Assembly (NCBI GenBank): GCA_947478315.1
Contig: CANJWF010000016.1
Location: 1 to 14,443, forward strand
Length of the DNA stretch: 14,443 bases
Reading direction: 5' to 3'
Source of the DNA: Sphingobacteriaceae bacterium
GTDB lineage: Bacteria > Bacteroidota > Bacteroidia > Sphingobacteriales > Sphingobacteriaceae
Of the stretch, positions 1-8,100 are shown piece by piece (the stretch's first letter is position 1; each line of letters begins with the position of its first letter). A model generated the notes under the pieces. That model was not told the origin of the DNA. It worked only from the letters and a program-made list of their open reading frames with translations, and did not search any database. The translations under genes and the position numbers were made by a program.

Positions 1-1
1 A

Positions 2-865
2 AGAAATAGAATTGTTTCTGTAAGTTCGACCCAACAGATTACAAAAGCCATGAAAATGGTTTCTGCTGCTAAGTTGAGACGTGCTACCGATGCCATTGTT
101 CAATTAAGACCTTATGCTAAAAAATTGAACGAAATATTGGGCAATCTTTCTGCTAATGTTAGTCATTTGACTTCGCCTTATTTACAAGAACGCGAAGTTA
201 AAAATGTGTTACTTATACCTATCTCTTCTAATAGAGGTTTGGCTGGAGCTTTTAATGTCAATGTTATTAAAATGACTAATCAGCTCATAGCTGAACGTTA
301 TGTTGAATATGAACAACAGGGCACTTTACATATTTTAGCGATTGGAAAAAAAGTTCACGAGTATTATACTAGACGTAATTATTCGGTTTTAGAATCTCAT
401 AATGAATTATTTAATCATTTAACTTTTGAGAATGTTTCGACAATAGCAGCTTTTGTGATGGACGCTTTTTTAAACGGTGTTTATGATAAAGTAGAGTTAA
501 TTTATAATGAATTTAAGAATCCAGTTGTTCAAATTCTTACTCATCAACAGTTGTTACCTGTTCCACAGGTTAAGCGTGAAATAAAAGCCACAAAATTAAA
601 GACAGATTATCTCTTAGAACCTTCTCAATCTGATATTATTAGTACGTTAATTCCTAAAAGTGTCAAAATACAGTTGTTTAAAGCTTTATTAGATTCTTAT
701 GCTTCAGAGCATGGTGCACGTATGACTTCTATGGATAAGGCTACTGAGAATGCGGGTGATTTGATAAAATCATTGAAATTGTCGTATAATCAAGCTAGAC
801 AGGCAGCTATTACCACTGAAATTTTAGAAATAGTGAGTGGGGCAAATGCCTTGAGTGGAAGTTAA
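2..865 (+). CDS. atpG: ATP synthase F1 gamma subunit (5' end cut off by window)
   Basis: This is the gamma subunit of F1Fo ATP synthase, the central rotor shaft that turns inside the alpha3-beta3 head and couples proton flow to ATP synthesis on the cytoplasmic side of the membrane. The frame is open from base 2, and the codons before the first ATG (base 50) read RNRIVSVSSTQQITKA. This is the conserved gamma N-terminus, so ATG 50 is internal and the true start lies a few codons to the left of the window. The N-terminal coiled-coil helix (TKAMKMVSAAKLRRA), the central SSNRGLAGAFN motif and the C-terminal helix ending ITTEILEIVSGANAL are all typical. The 287 residues present are close to the full family length. 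In most bacteria atpG follows atpA, which would lie outside the window. A bidirectional hairpin follows the stop. Confidence 0.97.
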   Translation, partial: RNRIVSVSSTQQITKAMKMVSAAKLRRATDAIVQLRPYAKKLNEILGNLSANVSHLTSPYLQEREVKNVLLIPISSNRGLAGAFNVNVIKMTNQLIAERYVEYEQQGTLHILAIGKKVHEYYTRRNYSVLESHNELFNHLTFENVSTIAAFVMDAFLNGVYDKVELIYNEFKNPVVQILTHQQLLPVPQVKREIKATKLKTDYLLEPSQSDIISTLIPKSVKIQLFKALLDSYASEHGARMTSMDKATENAGDLIKSLKLSYNQARQAAITTEILEIVSGANALSGS

Positions 866-889
866 GATAGAGATGGTTTGTTATTTTGC

Positions 890-924
890 AAAAAAGGGTT
901 TAGGGGTTTACTAAACCCTTTTTT
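890..924. terminator. Bidirectional rho-independent terminator between atpG and the DUF1801 gene
   Basis: A perfect 14-bp inverted repeat pairs 890-903 (AAAAAAGGGTTTAG) with 911-924, leaving a 7-base loop. The arm begins with six A and ends with six T, so the RNA hairpin is followed by a U-run whichever strand is read. It lies 25 bases after the atpG stop and about 70 bases after the stop of the opposing DUF1801 gene, so it fits termination of both converging transcripts. The loop repeats GGGTTTA from the left arm, so the right arm could pair in a second register. Confidence 0.85.
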
Positions 925-994
925 GTTGTCCATATTAAGGGTTATAATAAGTCCAAATTGACAGTTTTAGTAAAATAGGAAGGGGGACTGCTGT

Positions 995-1360
995 TTATGG
1001 GTTTAGAAGTTTATGTATTCTAAGGGCTTCCAATAAATACATTCTGACAATAGATATGTTTAATTTATTAGTATTTCCGAAAATTATTTTTCGGATTTGT
1101 TTTGTATCGTTACTTAAAATTTTAGCGTCATCGTTCATTAAATAGCCGTTACAGAAACCTATAGCTATGTTTTGTGTTTTTGCAGGTGCTGTGAGGTAGC
1201 AAAACATCTTTTTGTCTAAACAATAAAATGGACATTGATATTTATAAGTTTCCTCAATATTCGGAATATATTGAGCAATGAGACAACGCAATGAATCTAT
1301 CAATATTTTTTGCTCAGGATTAAGTTTAAAAATGTACTGCTCTACCCAAGGATTGGTCAT
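995..1360 (-). CDS. DUF1801 (YdhG-like) small protein
   Basis: This is a 121-residue soluble protein with no signal peptide or membrane segment. It resembles DUF1801 proteins, a small alpha/beta fold related to the YjbR/CyaY-like superfamily. The recognisable features are an N-terminal helix with LNPEQKILIDSLRCLI, the acidic IEETYKYQCPFYC turn, the strand KKMFCYLTA, the IAIGFCNGYLM motif and the basic TKQIRKIIF segment that leads into the last helix. The biochemical role of the family is not established. Five cysteines are present, but they are not spaced as an obvious metal site. It is the last gene on the minus strand before the atpG terminator. Its ATG lies three bases past the der stop codon, so it is probably co-transcribed with der and perhaps translationally coupled. 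The family call rests on motif resemblance only. Confidence 0.8.
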   Translation of the reverse strand: MTNPWVEQYIFKLNPEQKILIDSLRCLIAQYIPNIEETYKYQCPFYCLDKKMFCYLTAPAKTQNIAIGFCNGYLMNDDAKILSNDTKQIRKIIFGNTNKLNISIVRMYLLEALRIHKLLNP

Positions 1361-1363
1361 TTT

Positions 1364-2665
1364 TTATTTCTGTCTGAAAAATATTTGAATAGGAACACCT
1401 GAAAAATCGAAATGTGCACGTAATTTATTTTCTAAAAAACGTTTGTAAGGCTCTTTAATGTATTGTGGAAGATTGCAGAAGAAAGCAAACATTGGAGACT
1501 TTCCGCCTACTTGTGTTATATATTTGATTTTTACATACTTCCCTTTAATGGCGGGAGGGGGATTGTGTTCTATAATAGGTAATAAAATTTCGTTAAGTTG
1601 AGAGGTAGGTATTTTTTTATATTTATTCTTGTACACTTTAGCCGCAGCTTCTAGGGCTTTAAAAATACGTTGTTTCTCTATTACAGAGGTAAATATGATG
1701 GGCACATCGGTAAAGGGGCTTAAACGTTGTCTAATTTCGTCTTCTATAACTTTTGCCGTTTTCGTGTTTTTATCGATTAAGTCCCATTTATTGACTAGAA
1801 TTACTATTCCTTTATTGTTTTTTTCTGCTAAATGAAAAATGTTAATGTCTTGGGATTCTATACCGTCTTGAGCGTCTATCATTAAAATATTAACATCAGC
1901 TTCTTCTATGGCTTTAATGGTACGCATAACCGAATAAAATTCTATATTCTCTTTTACTTTAGTCTTTTTGCGTAGTCCTGCGGTATCGATTAATGTAAAT
2001 TCGTGTCCGAATTGATTATAGTGAATATGAATAGAATCTCGAGTAGTACCTGAAATAGGAGTTACAATATTCCGATCGGTACCAATTAAGGCGTTAATTA
2101 AGGAGGATTTACCCACGTTGGGACGTCCTACGATAGCATATTTTGGTAAATCTATGGAATCCTTTTCGTCCTCGATGAAATGTTTTACTACTTCATCGAG
2201 CAATTCTCCTGTTCCAGAGCCTGTCATAGACGAAATGGGGTAAATATCACCTAATCCGAAACTGTAAAAAGTATGTGTATCGTTTAATAATTTATGATTA
2301 TCAACTTTATTAGCAACAACGAAAACAGGTTTTTTACTTCGACGTAAAACATCGACAATTGCATCATCTAAATCTGTAATATGTGTGGTAACATCTACCA
2401 TAAATAGAATTACAGTAGCTTCTTCAATAGCGATTAATACTTGTTCTCTTATGGCCGCTTCAAAAACATCTTCTGAATGGGCAACGTAACCCCCTGTGTC
2501 TATTACGGTAAATGATTTTCCAATCCATTCTGCGACACCATAATGTCTGTCGCGTGTAACCCCACTAACATCATCTACGATGGCTTTTCTTGTTTCTGTT
2601 AAACGATTATATAAAGTAGATTTTCCTACATTCGGTCTGCCCACTATGGCTACTATATTACTCAT
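1364..2665 (-). CDS. der: Ribosome biogenesis GTPase Der (EngA)
   Basis: Der is an essential GTPase with two G domains in tandem that helps mature the 50S ribosomal subunit in the cytoplasm. Both G domains are visible. The first has GRPNVGKS at residues 9-16, DTGG at 56-59 and NKVD at 119-122. The second has GRPNVGKS at 180-187, DTAG at 227-230 and NKWD at 292-295. A C-terminal KH-like domain (about 350-433) follows, with the typical PPPAIKGKYVKIKYITQ and PQYIKEPYKRFLEN segments. The length, 433 residues, is normal and all nucleotide-binding motifs are intact. A lipoprotein gene lies upstream on the same strand with a 128-base gap. The DUF1801 gene follows after three bases. I see no clear -7 box of the Bacteroidota type directly upstream. 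Confidence 0.97.
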   Translation of the reverse strand: MSNIVAIVGRPNVGKSTLYNRLTETRKAIVDDVSGVTRDRHYGVAEWIGKSFTVIDTGGYVAHSEDVFEAAIREQVLIAIEEATVILFMVDVTTHITDLDDAIVDVLRRSKKPVFVVANKVDNHKLLNDTHTFYSFGLGDIYPISSMTGSGTGELLDEVVKHFIEDEKDSIDLPKYAIVGRPNVGKSSLINALIGTDRNIVTPISGTTRDSIHIHYNQFGHEFTLIDTAGLRKKTKVKENIEFYSVMRTIKAIEEADVNILMIDAQDGIESQDINIFHLAEKNNKGIVILVNKWDLIDKNTKTAKVIEDEIRQRLSPFTDVPIIFTSVIEKQRIFKALEAAAKVYKNKYKKIPTSQLNEILLPIIEHNPPPAIKGKYVKIKYITQVGGKSPMFAFFCNLPQYIKEPYKRFLENKLRAHFDFSGVPIQIFFRQK

Positions 2666-2793
2666 ATATGAATTTAAAGATTAATTCAAAATTGTTTTAA
2701 TGTTTTACAAAGAACGGCAATAAATATTACTAACAAAAAAGACAATTTACTATTCGATATATAATCTTTTTAATTTTTTACTAAGTACATAAT

Positions 2794-4032
2794 TCAAGGT
2801 GTGGAAGTAATTAATTGTATTGCTTTGGTAATATGAGGATCCGTATTAGCTGTTACATCCGTAGCTGTAACAGGAATTTTATAATCAGGAGTGAATCCTG
2901 TTCCTTCTACTGAAACAGTAGCATCATTTGGATGGGCTTTTGTGGTTACTAATGCATCATGTATAGAAACTTGAACCTTCCATTGATTATTTGTTTTTAG
3001 GGTAAGTGTACTGAAAGATGATATCCCTCCTCCTGTATTTGTTGCTCCCACTATTGTCACATTTGCCTGCGAATTTAAAATGCCTGTAAATACTTCTCCA
3101 GAACTAAATGTATCTACGCTTACTAATAAAATTATTTTTTTATTGCCGAAATAGAAGCTGCTGTTTTTTTTGCAAATATCATCCTCAAATGTGCAACTGC
3201 CAGCATAACCGCTAGATTCCCTTGAGTCTTGATATCCCTTAAAATCGTTTGAGGGACTGTCTACCCAAGGGCTTAATGCAGATTCATCGTTGGTCAATTT
3301 TATTTTATAACGTTGTCGATAGGCTCTTACATCTGTCGAAATGAAATAACTCGCTAGTGCAGTTGCAAGACCAGGTAAACCACCACCGTTCTCTCTTAAA
3401 TCTATTATTAATGCAGATTTGGTTGCTATATAGGTTTTAATTTTATCGTCAATGAATGACTTGTATGTTGTAACTTTTGTGTCAATATCTTTGTCGTAGT
3501 TGAAAGAGTTGGCTCTAATGTAACCGATATTTGTATTTGACTTTAATTCGCCCATACTGATAATGTCTCCAGTGTTGGGATATACAAAATTGATAAGATT
3601 GGGTGTAATATTTTTAAGAATCTCATCAAGTGGGGTAGGGTTGCTTGCCAGAGTGCTTTCTTGATTGGCAAAGGTTATTTTTGTATGGTTGTCTTTTAAG
3701 GTATTGTTTAAGAATGTTTTCAATATTTCGAACAATTGAATATCTGTAGTAGAGGAAGTAATTTGATTACTGATATTTGCCCGTTGGATATCGTAGTTTA
3801 CGTTTCTTCTAAAGAATATTGGGTAATATTTTAAAAAAATAGTATCGATTTCGTTCCAAGTTTTTTGTACCTGTGTAACATTGAGAGTTGATGTTAATGT
3901 AGGTGTTGTTGTTGAAATTGTATCGTCTTTCTTTGAACAACTATTTAATAGTGAAATTGTTGCAATTCCTAATACGATTAATTGGGTACTTCTTTGCCAT
4001 TTTTTGAAAAGGAATTTTGGTAATGAATACAT
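2794..4032 (-). CDS. S41-family peptidase, predicted lipoprotein
   Basis: This is a predicted lipid-anchored envelope protein with an S41 (C-terminal-processing/tricorn-like) protease domain. Residues 17-31 form a hydrophobic signal ending in a lipobox, LLNSC, with Cys32 as the probable lipidated residue. SKKDD follows, as in many surface lipoproteins of this phylum, and then a Thr/Ser-rich linker. The S41 core includes IGYIRANSFNYD (169-180), SALIIDLRENGGG (206-218) and a TFSSGE motif (308-313) carrying the likely nucleophilic serine. VGATNTGGG follows (328-336), where the lysine-dependent C-terminal processing proteases have a GKG-type lysine motif. The protein is therefore closer to the lysine-independent S41 group. 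The C-terminal segment DPHITKAIQLI is typical of the family. No PDZ domain was recognised. Substrate unknown. The gene lies upstream of der, with no visible terminator between them. Confidence 0.88.
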   Translation of the reverse strand: MYSLPKFLFKKWQRSTQLIVLGIATISLLNSCSKKDDTISTTTPTLTSTLNVTQVQKTWNEIDTIFLKYYPIFFRRNVNYDIQRANISNQITSSTTDIQLFEILKTFLNNTLKDNHTKITFANQESTLASNPTPLDEILKNITPNLINFVYPNTGDIISMGELKSNTNIGYIRANSFNYDKDIDTKVTTYKSFIDDKIKTYIATKSALIIDLRENGGGLPGLATALASYFISTDVRAYRQRYKIKLTNDESALSPWVDSPSNDFKGYQDSRESSGYAGSCTFEDDICKKNSSFYFGNKKIILLVSVDTFSSGEVFTGILNSQANVTIVGATNTGGGISSFSTLTLKTNNQWKVQVSIHDALVTTKAHPNDATVSVEGTGFTPDYKIPVTATDVTANTDPHITKAIQLITSTP

Positions 4033-4169
4033 AGAGTTAATAGATTATTTAATGAATAATGAACTAGTATTAGAATAATAGCACCCGTGTGTGCAAAAAA
4101 CAGTCGGCTAATTTAAAAAATATTGCTCTATTGTTTGGCAGAACTTACGGTTAATGATGAGCATTTATG

Positions 4170-4177
4170 TATTTTTG
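4170..4177 (+). promoter_or_regulatory. Candidate -7 box (TAnnTTTG) for the kinase-like gene
   Basis: TATTTTTG matches the Bacteroidota -7 consensus TAnnTTTG exactly and ends 24 bases before the ATG at 4202. No good -33 TTTG lies at the usual spacing of about 19-21 bases. The nearest TTTG (4134-4137) is too far upstream. This is a weak single-box prediction in AT-rich DNA. Confidence 0.35.
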
Positions 4178-4201
4178 CTTGGAAAATAGTTTTTACATCC
4201 C

Positions 4202-5065
4202 ATGATATTAGTTGCAGATAGTTGTTCTATAAAAACAAATTGGCTTTTGGCTCATCCTATTTATGGTAAACTTGATTTTAAAAGTCAAGGCATCAATCCG
4301 TTATTTCAGAATGAGCGAGAAATCGAACGTATTATTACGGGTCTAGAGATTTCGAATGATTTTGTTTCTCAGGTGAAGGAAATTCATTTTTTTGGAGCTG
4401 GTTGTTTCTCTCCAGATAGGCGAGAAACACTTTGTAATGTATTGAGTAAAAAATTTGTTAATGCATTTGTTAATGTAGAGAATGATTTGCTTGGGGTAGC
4501 GTATAGTTGTTTGGCTAGTAACGCTGGAATAGTTGCGTTACTAGATGTCAATTCCAATGCGGCTTATTATGATGGTTATGAATTGTATGACGCCAAGTAC
4601 GGCATTGGTTATATACTTGGAGATGATGCTTCAGAAATTCATATAGGAAAAAGGATTCTCAGTGATTTTTTGTACGGAAACTTACCCAATGATTTAAGTT
4701 CTGATTTTGCTCATGAATATAAAATCACGAAAGAGAGTGTTATTAAGAGTACTTATCAGAAACAGACAACACAAAATTATTTATACTTATTTGCCGATTT
4801 TGTGAAAAATAATGCCTCTCACCTCTATTGTCAACAGATGTTGAGTGACGTGTTTCAGCATTTTATTGATTTGACCATTAAAACAATTCCTGATTATACG
4901 TCAAAAAAATGTTCGTTTATAGGCTCGGTTGCTAATAGTTATGCAAATTTGTTGCAACAGATATGTGTCCGAAACCGTATTAAAGTTGAAAATATCACGA
5001 ATCGTTCTATTGAACATCTTCTGGAATATATTTCTCATGCTCAGACAACTTGTGAAATCGATTAA
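4202..5065 (+). CDS. BadF/BadG/BcrA/BcrD ATPase-family (N-acetylglucosamine-kinase-like) protein with eroded active-site motifs
   Basis: This is a 287-residue cytoplasmic protein with the ASKHA fold of the BadF family, whose Bacteroidota members are usually annotated as N-acetylglucosamine kinases. The overall pattern is clear: phosphate-1 loop at the N-terminus (6-14), FFGAGCFSPDRR (63-74), VENDLLGVA (92-100), the phosphate-2 region (115-120), YGIGYILGDD (133-142) and IGSVANSYANLL (240-251). Key motifs differ from what I recall of the family. The first loop reads DSCSIKTNW where DSGSTKTDW is usual. The second reads DVNSNA instead of GTGSNS. GDDASE replaces GDEGSG. The Asp of the NDLLG segment, thought to be the catalytic base, is kept (Asp95). 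Length and reading frame are intact, so this is not an obvious pseudogene. It may be a pseudokinase, a sugar-binding regulator, or an enzyme with altered specificity. It precedes the subtilase gene by 41 bases. Confidence 0.82.
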   Translation: MILVADSCSIKTNWLLAHPIYGKLDFKSQGINPLFQNEREIERIITGLEISNDFVSQVKEIHFFGAGCFSPDRRETLCNVLSKKFVNAFVNVENDLLGVAYSCLASNAGIVALLDVNSNAAYYDGYELYDAKYGIGYILGDDASEIHIGKRILSDFLYGNLPNDLSSDFAHEYKITKESVIKSTYQKQTTQNYLYLFADFVKNNASHLYCQQMLSDVFQHFIDLTIKTIPDYTSKKCSFIGSVANSYANLLQQICVRNRIKVENITNRSIEHLLEYISHAQTTCEID

Positions 5066-5106
5066 TTTGGTTGTAAATGTTGTGTGTTTATTGATTAACT
5101 AAGCGG

Positions 5107-8100
5107 ATGTTTACAAGATTACTTCTCGTATCTTTTATTGCATTTTGTTTGAGTAAGCTTACGTACGCTCAGCGAGTATCTCCTTTATGGTTAAAGGAAA
5201 CTAATTCTCAAGAGTTGAAGGTTTTTTCTCAAACACGTTCGCATGTATTTGAGCAAGAACATAAAAAATTGTTGGGTTTAGCTCAAAAGTATAAATGGTC
5301 ATTATCTTGGCGGACTGCATCAAATGGTTACGTCGCTTTAAGAGGTGTTGATCGTTTAGGGAATCCCATATACTTCCGAACTTTTAATGCTCGTGCAGCT
5401 TATAACACGAAAACCGATTTATTGTACCCTAATGCTTTGTTAAATATTAATTTAAATGGTTCGAGTAATTTTTTGACAGGAAATATTGCGGTTTGGGACG
5501 AGACTGCGGCGTATGGTAAACATCGAGAATTTGCAGATAATCGTACCGTTGTTGTAGATAATGCAGCGCAAACCTCAGATCATAGTACCCATGTTACTGG
5601 TACCATGATGGCAAAGGGAGTTACACCCCAAGCAAGGGGTATGGCGTGGGGTTTGAAACAATTACGTAGTTACGATTGGGACAATGATATTGCTGAATTG
5701 GCACAAGCAGGTGCCGATGGCTTGCTAATCTCTAATCATTCCTATGGTAGTCTTTCTGGCTGGAATTTTAATGATGCCAAAAATCGGTGGGAATGGTATG
5801 GTTTAGATAATGCAAATGAAGATTGGAAATTTGGTTTTTATGGACCAGATGCACACGATTTTGACTCTATTTGTTATAAGGCTCCTTATTTACTGCCTGT
5901 TCGTGCAGCAGGAAATGCTAGAGGAGAAAGTGGTCCTAGCATAGGGAATGCCTACTGGGTTTATGTTGGGAATACTTGGGTCTTGAGCAATGCTCGTTCT
6001 GCGTCTATTTATTCGCAGACAGATTATGATTTAATAAGTCCTGAAGCATGTGCCAAAAATATATTGACGGTAGGAGCAGTAACAGGTCTTTCAATTGACG
6101 GATACGGTAGTAATACTATCACTACTTTTAGTAGTTGGGGTCCAACAGATGACGGAAGAATAAAGCCGGATATAGTTGGAGTGGGTTACAATATATTTTC
6201 TTGTTCTTCTGCGGGGGCTTCGTCTTATATTTATGAATCAGGAACCTCTATGGCCAGTCCGCAAGTTGCGGGTTCGCTGGTATTGTTACAAGAATATTAT
6301 GCACAAAAAAATGAGGGTCGTATTATGCGTGCCGCAACATTAAAAGCCTTGGCAATACATAATGCGGATGATATGGGGAATATAGGACCCGATTATATCT
6401 ATGGTTGGGGAATGCTGAATATGCAGAAAGCTGCTAATGTTATCACTCAAAATGGCACTTATAGTTCCATCGCAGAAAATATGCTCAAACCCAGTGAAAC
6501 TCAACTTTTAAAAGTAAGAGCATCGGGGAAAGAGCCTTTACGGGTAACTATTTGTTGGACTGACCCTGTAAAGTCCTATAATCGGGTATTAGAAGGATTA
6601 ATAGATAATATTTATCGGCAGTTAGTTAATGACTTAGATGTTCGCATACAAACCGATTATCAATCATTTTATCCATGGGCACTCAATCCCGATTTGCCTT
6701 CTAATGTTGCTACCAAAGCAGATAATGTTAGAGACAATGTAGAGCAAATTTATATCGAGACTCCTATTGCGGGGCAAGAATATACCATTCAAATCAATCA
6801 TAAAAGCTCTTTACTGCCCGTGAATACGAAAGGTCAAGCCTATAGTTTGATTATGTCGGGTATTGGAGGTGTGGCGTATTGTACGGCATCGATTACGCGA
6901 AGTGTCGACATAGAACTGAAACAATTTCAACTTAATAACATTAATTTTAGTTTTGTTCCTGGTTCAATCTCAACAGATTTCACTTCTCAGCTTTGTCAGT
7001 TGGAGCAAGGACAATCTTATACTATCACGTTAACATTATCTAGCACTAATAATACTACGTCAAAATCCGTAGGTCTTTTTTTCGATTGGAATAACGATGG
7101 AATTTTTAATTCAGACGAAAGTGTTGCCTTATCTTCTACAGGAAACGCTAATTCGTTTACGACATTACTAACAGTTCCTTTTAATTTGTCGGCAACAACC
7201 TCGCGATTGCGAATTATCTCCATTGCTTCTTCGATAACACCTACAATTGGGTGTGGAAATGTTGGAATAGGACAATTTGCCGATTTCTCTATGAATATAA
7301 TACCCCCTGCTTACGATGTCGCATTGGTAGACTTTGATATTCCTAAGCCATCAGGTTTTGTTTGCCCTAACGAAAATTATCAAGTAGGTGTCAAGATAAA
7401 AAATGTAGGGACTAAGAGTATAACTAATCTTCAAATAATGGCAAAAATTACGGATTCAAGCGGACAGATGAATAATTTTACAGGAAATTATACAAGTACG
7501 GTATTGGTCTCTCAAGAAGTATCCACGTTACTTTTAAATGGTAACTTTATTCCAGGTGCTCAAAAAAGTTATACTTTATCGACAACTATAACCGCTTCTG
7601 GGGATAGGAATATCAGCAATAATACGTTGAATAAAACGCTATTAATACAAGATGTTGCTAAGATAGATAGTACTTTAGGTAAATATTGTACCGCTAATCA
7701 AGTATATGTTTTAAATGCTTTTGCTAATCAAAACATAGCCTATTGGTATAAAAATGTATTGGATACTGTACCTGTCACTTATGGTAATTCTACAGAGTAT
7801 GTTTCCAATACGTCTTACAGTAACCTATTTGTTGGGCTTAATGATTTTAAAGGTCAAATAGGGTTGAAAAATAAAAATATATTTCCAGATGGGGACTATG
7901 GGGTGTTTTCACCTGAGATTAAAATTTCTACTAAGGTGCCTGTTGTGTTTACTCAAGCAGTTCTTTACGTTGGAACGGCTGGAAAAATTAAAATAAGCGT
8001 TAGAGATACCGCAGGAGTTGACTTATCTTCAGTAGTTTTTAAGGTTGTGCCTACACGAATAAGTACTTTAACCACCAATAATGATGTTAATGACTTGGGC

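Noticed and set aside
50..52. ATG 50 as the atpG start
   Set aside because: The sixteen in-frame codons before it encode the conserved gamma-subunit N-terminal helix, so this methionine is internal.
2666..2793. Possible terminator between the S41 gene and der
   Set aside because: Only 6-7 bp A-T inverted repeats were found, without GC pairs or a following T-run in the right place.
4081..4094. GCAC...GTGC mini-hairpin followed by six A, upstream of the kinase-like gene
   Set aside because: A four-base stem is too short to support a terminator or operator call.
4134..4137. TTTG as a -33 element for the kinase-like gene
   Set aside because: It is more than 30 bases from the -7-like box, well outside the usual spacing.
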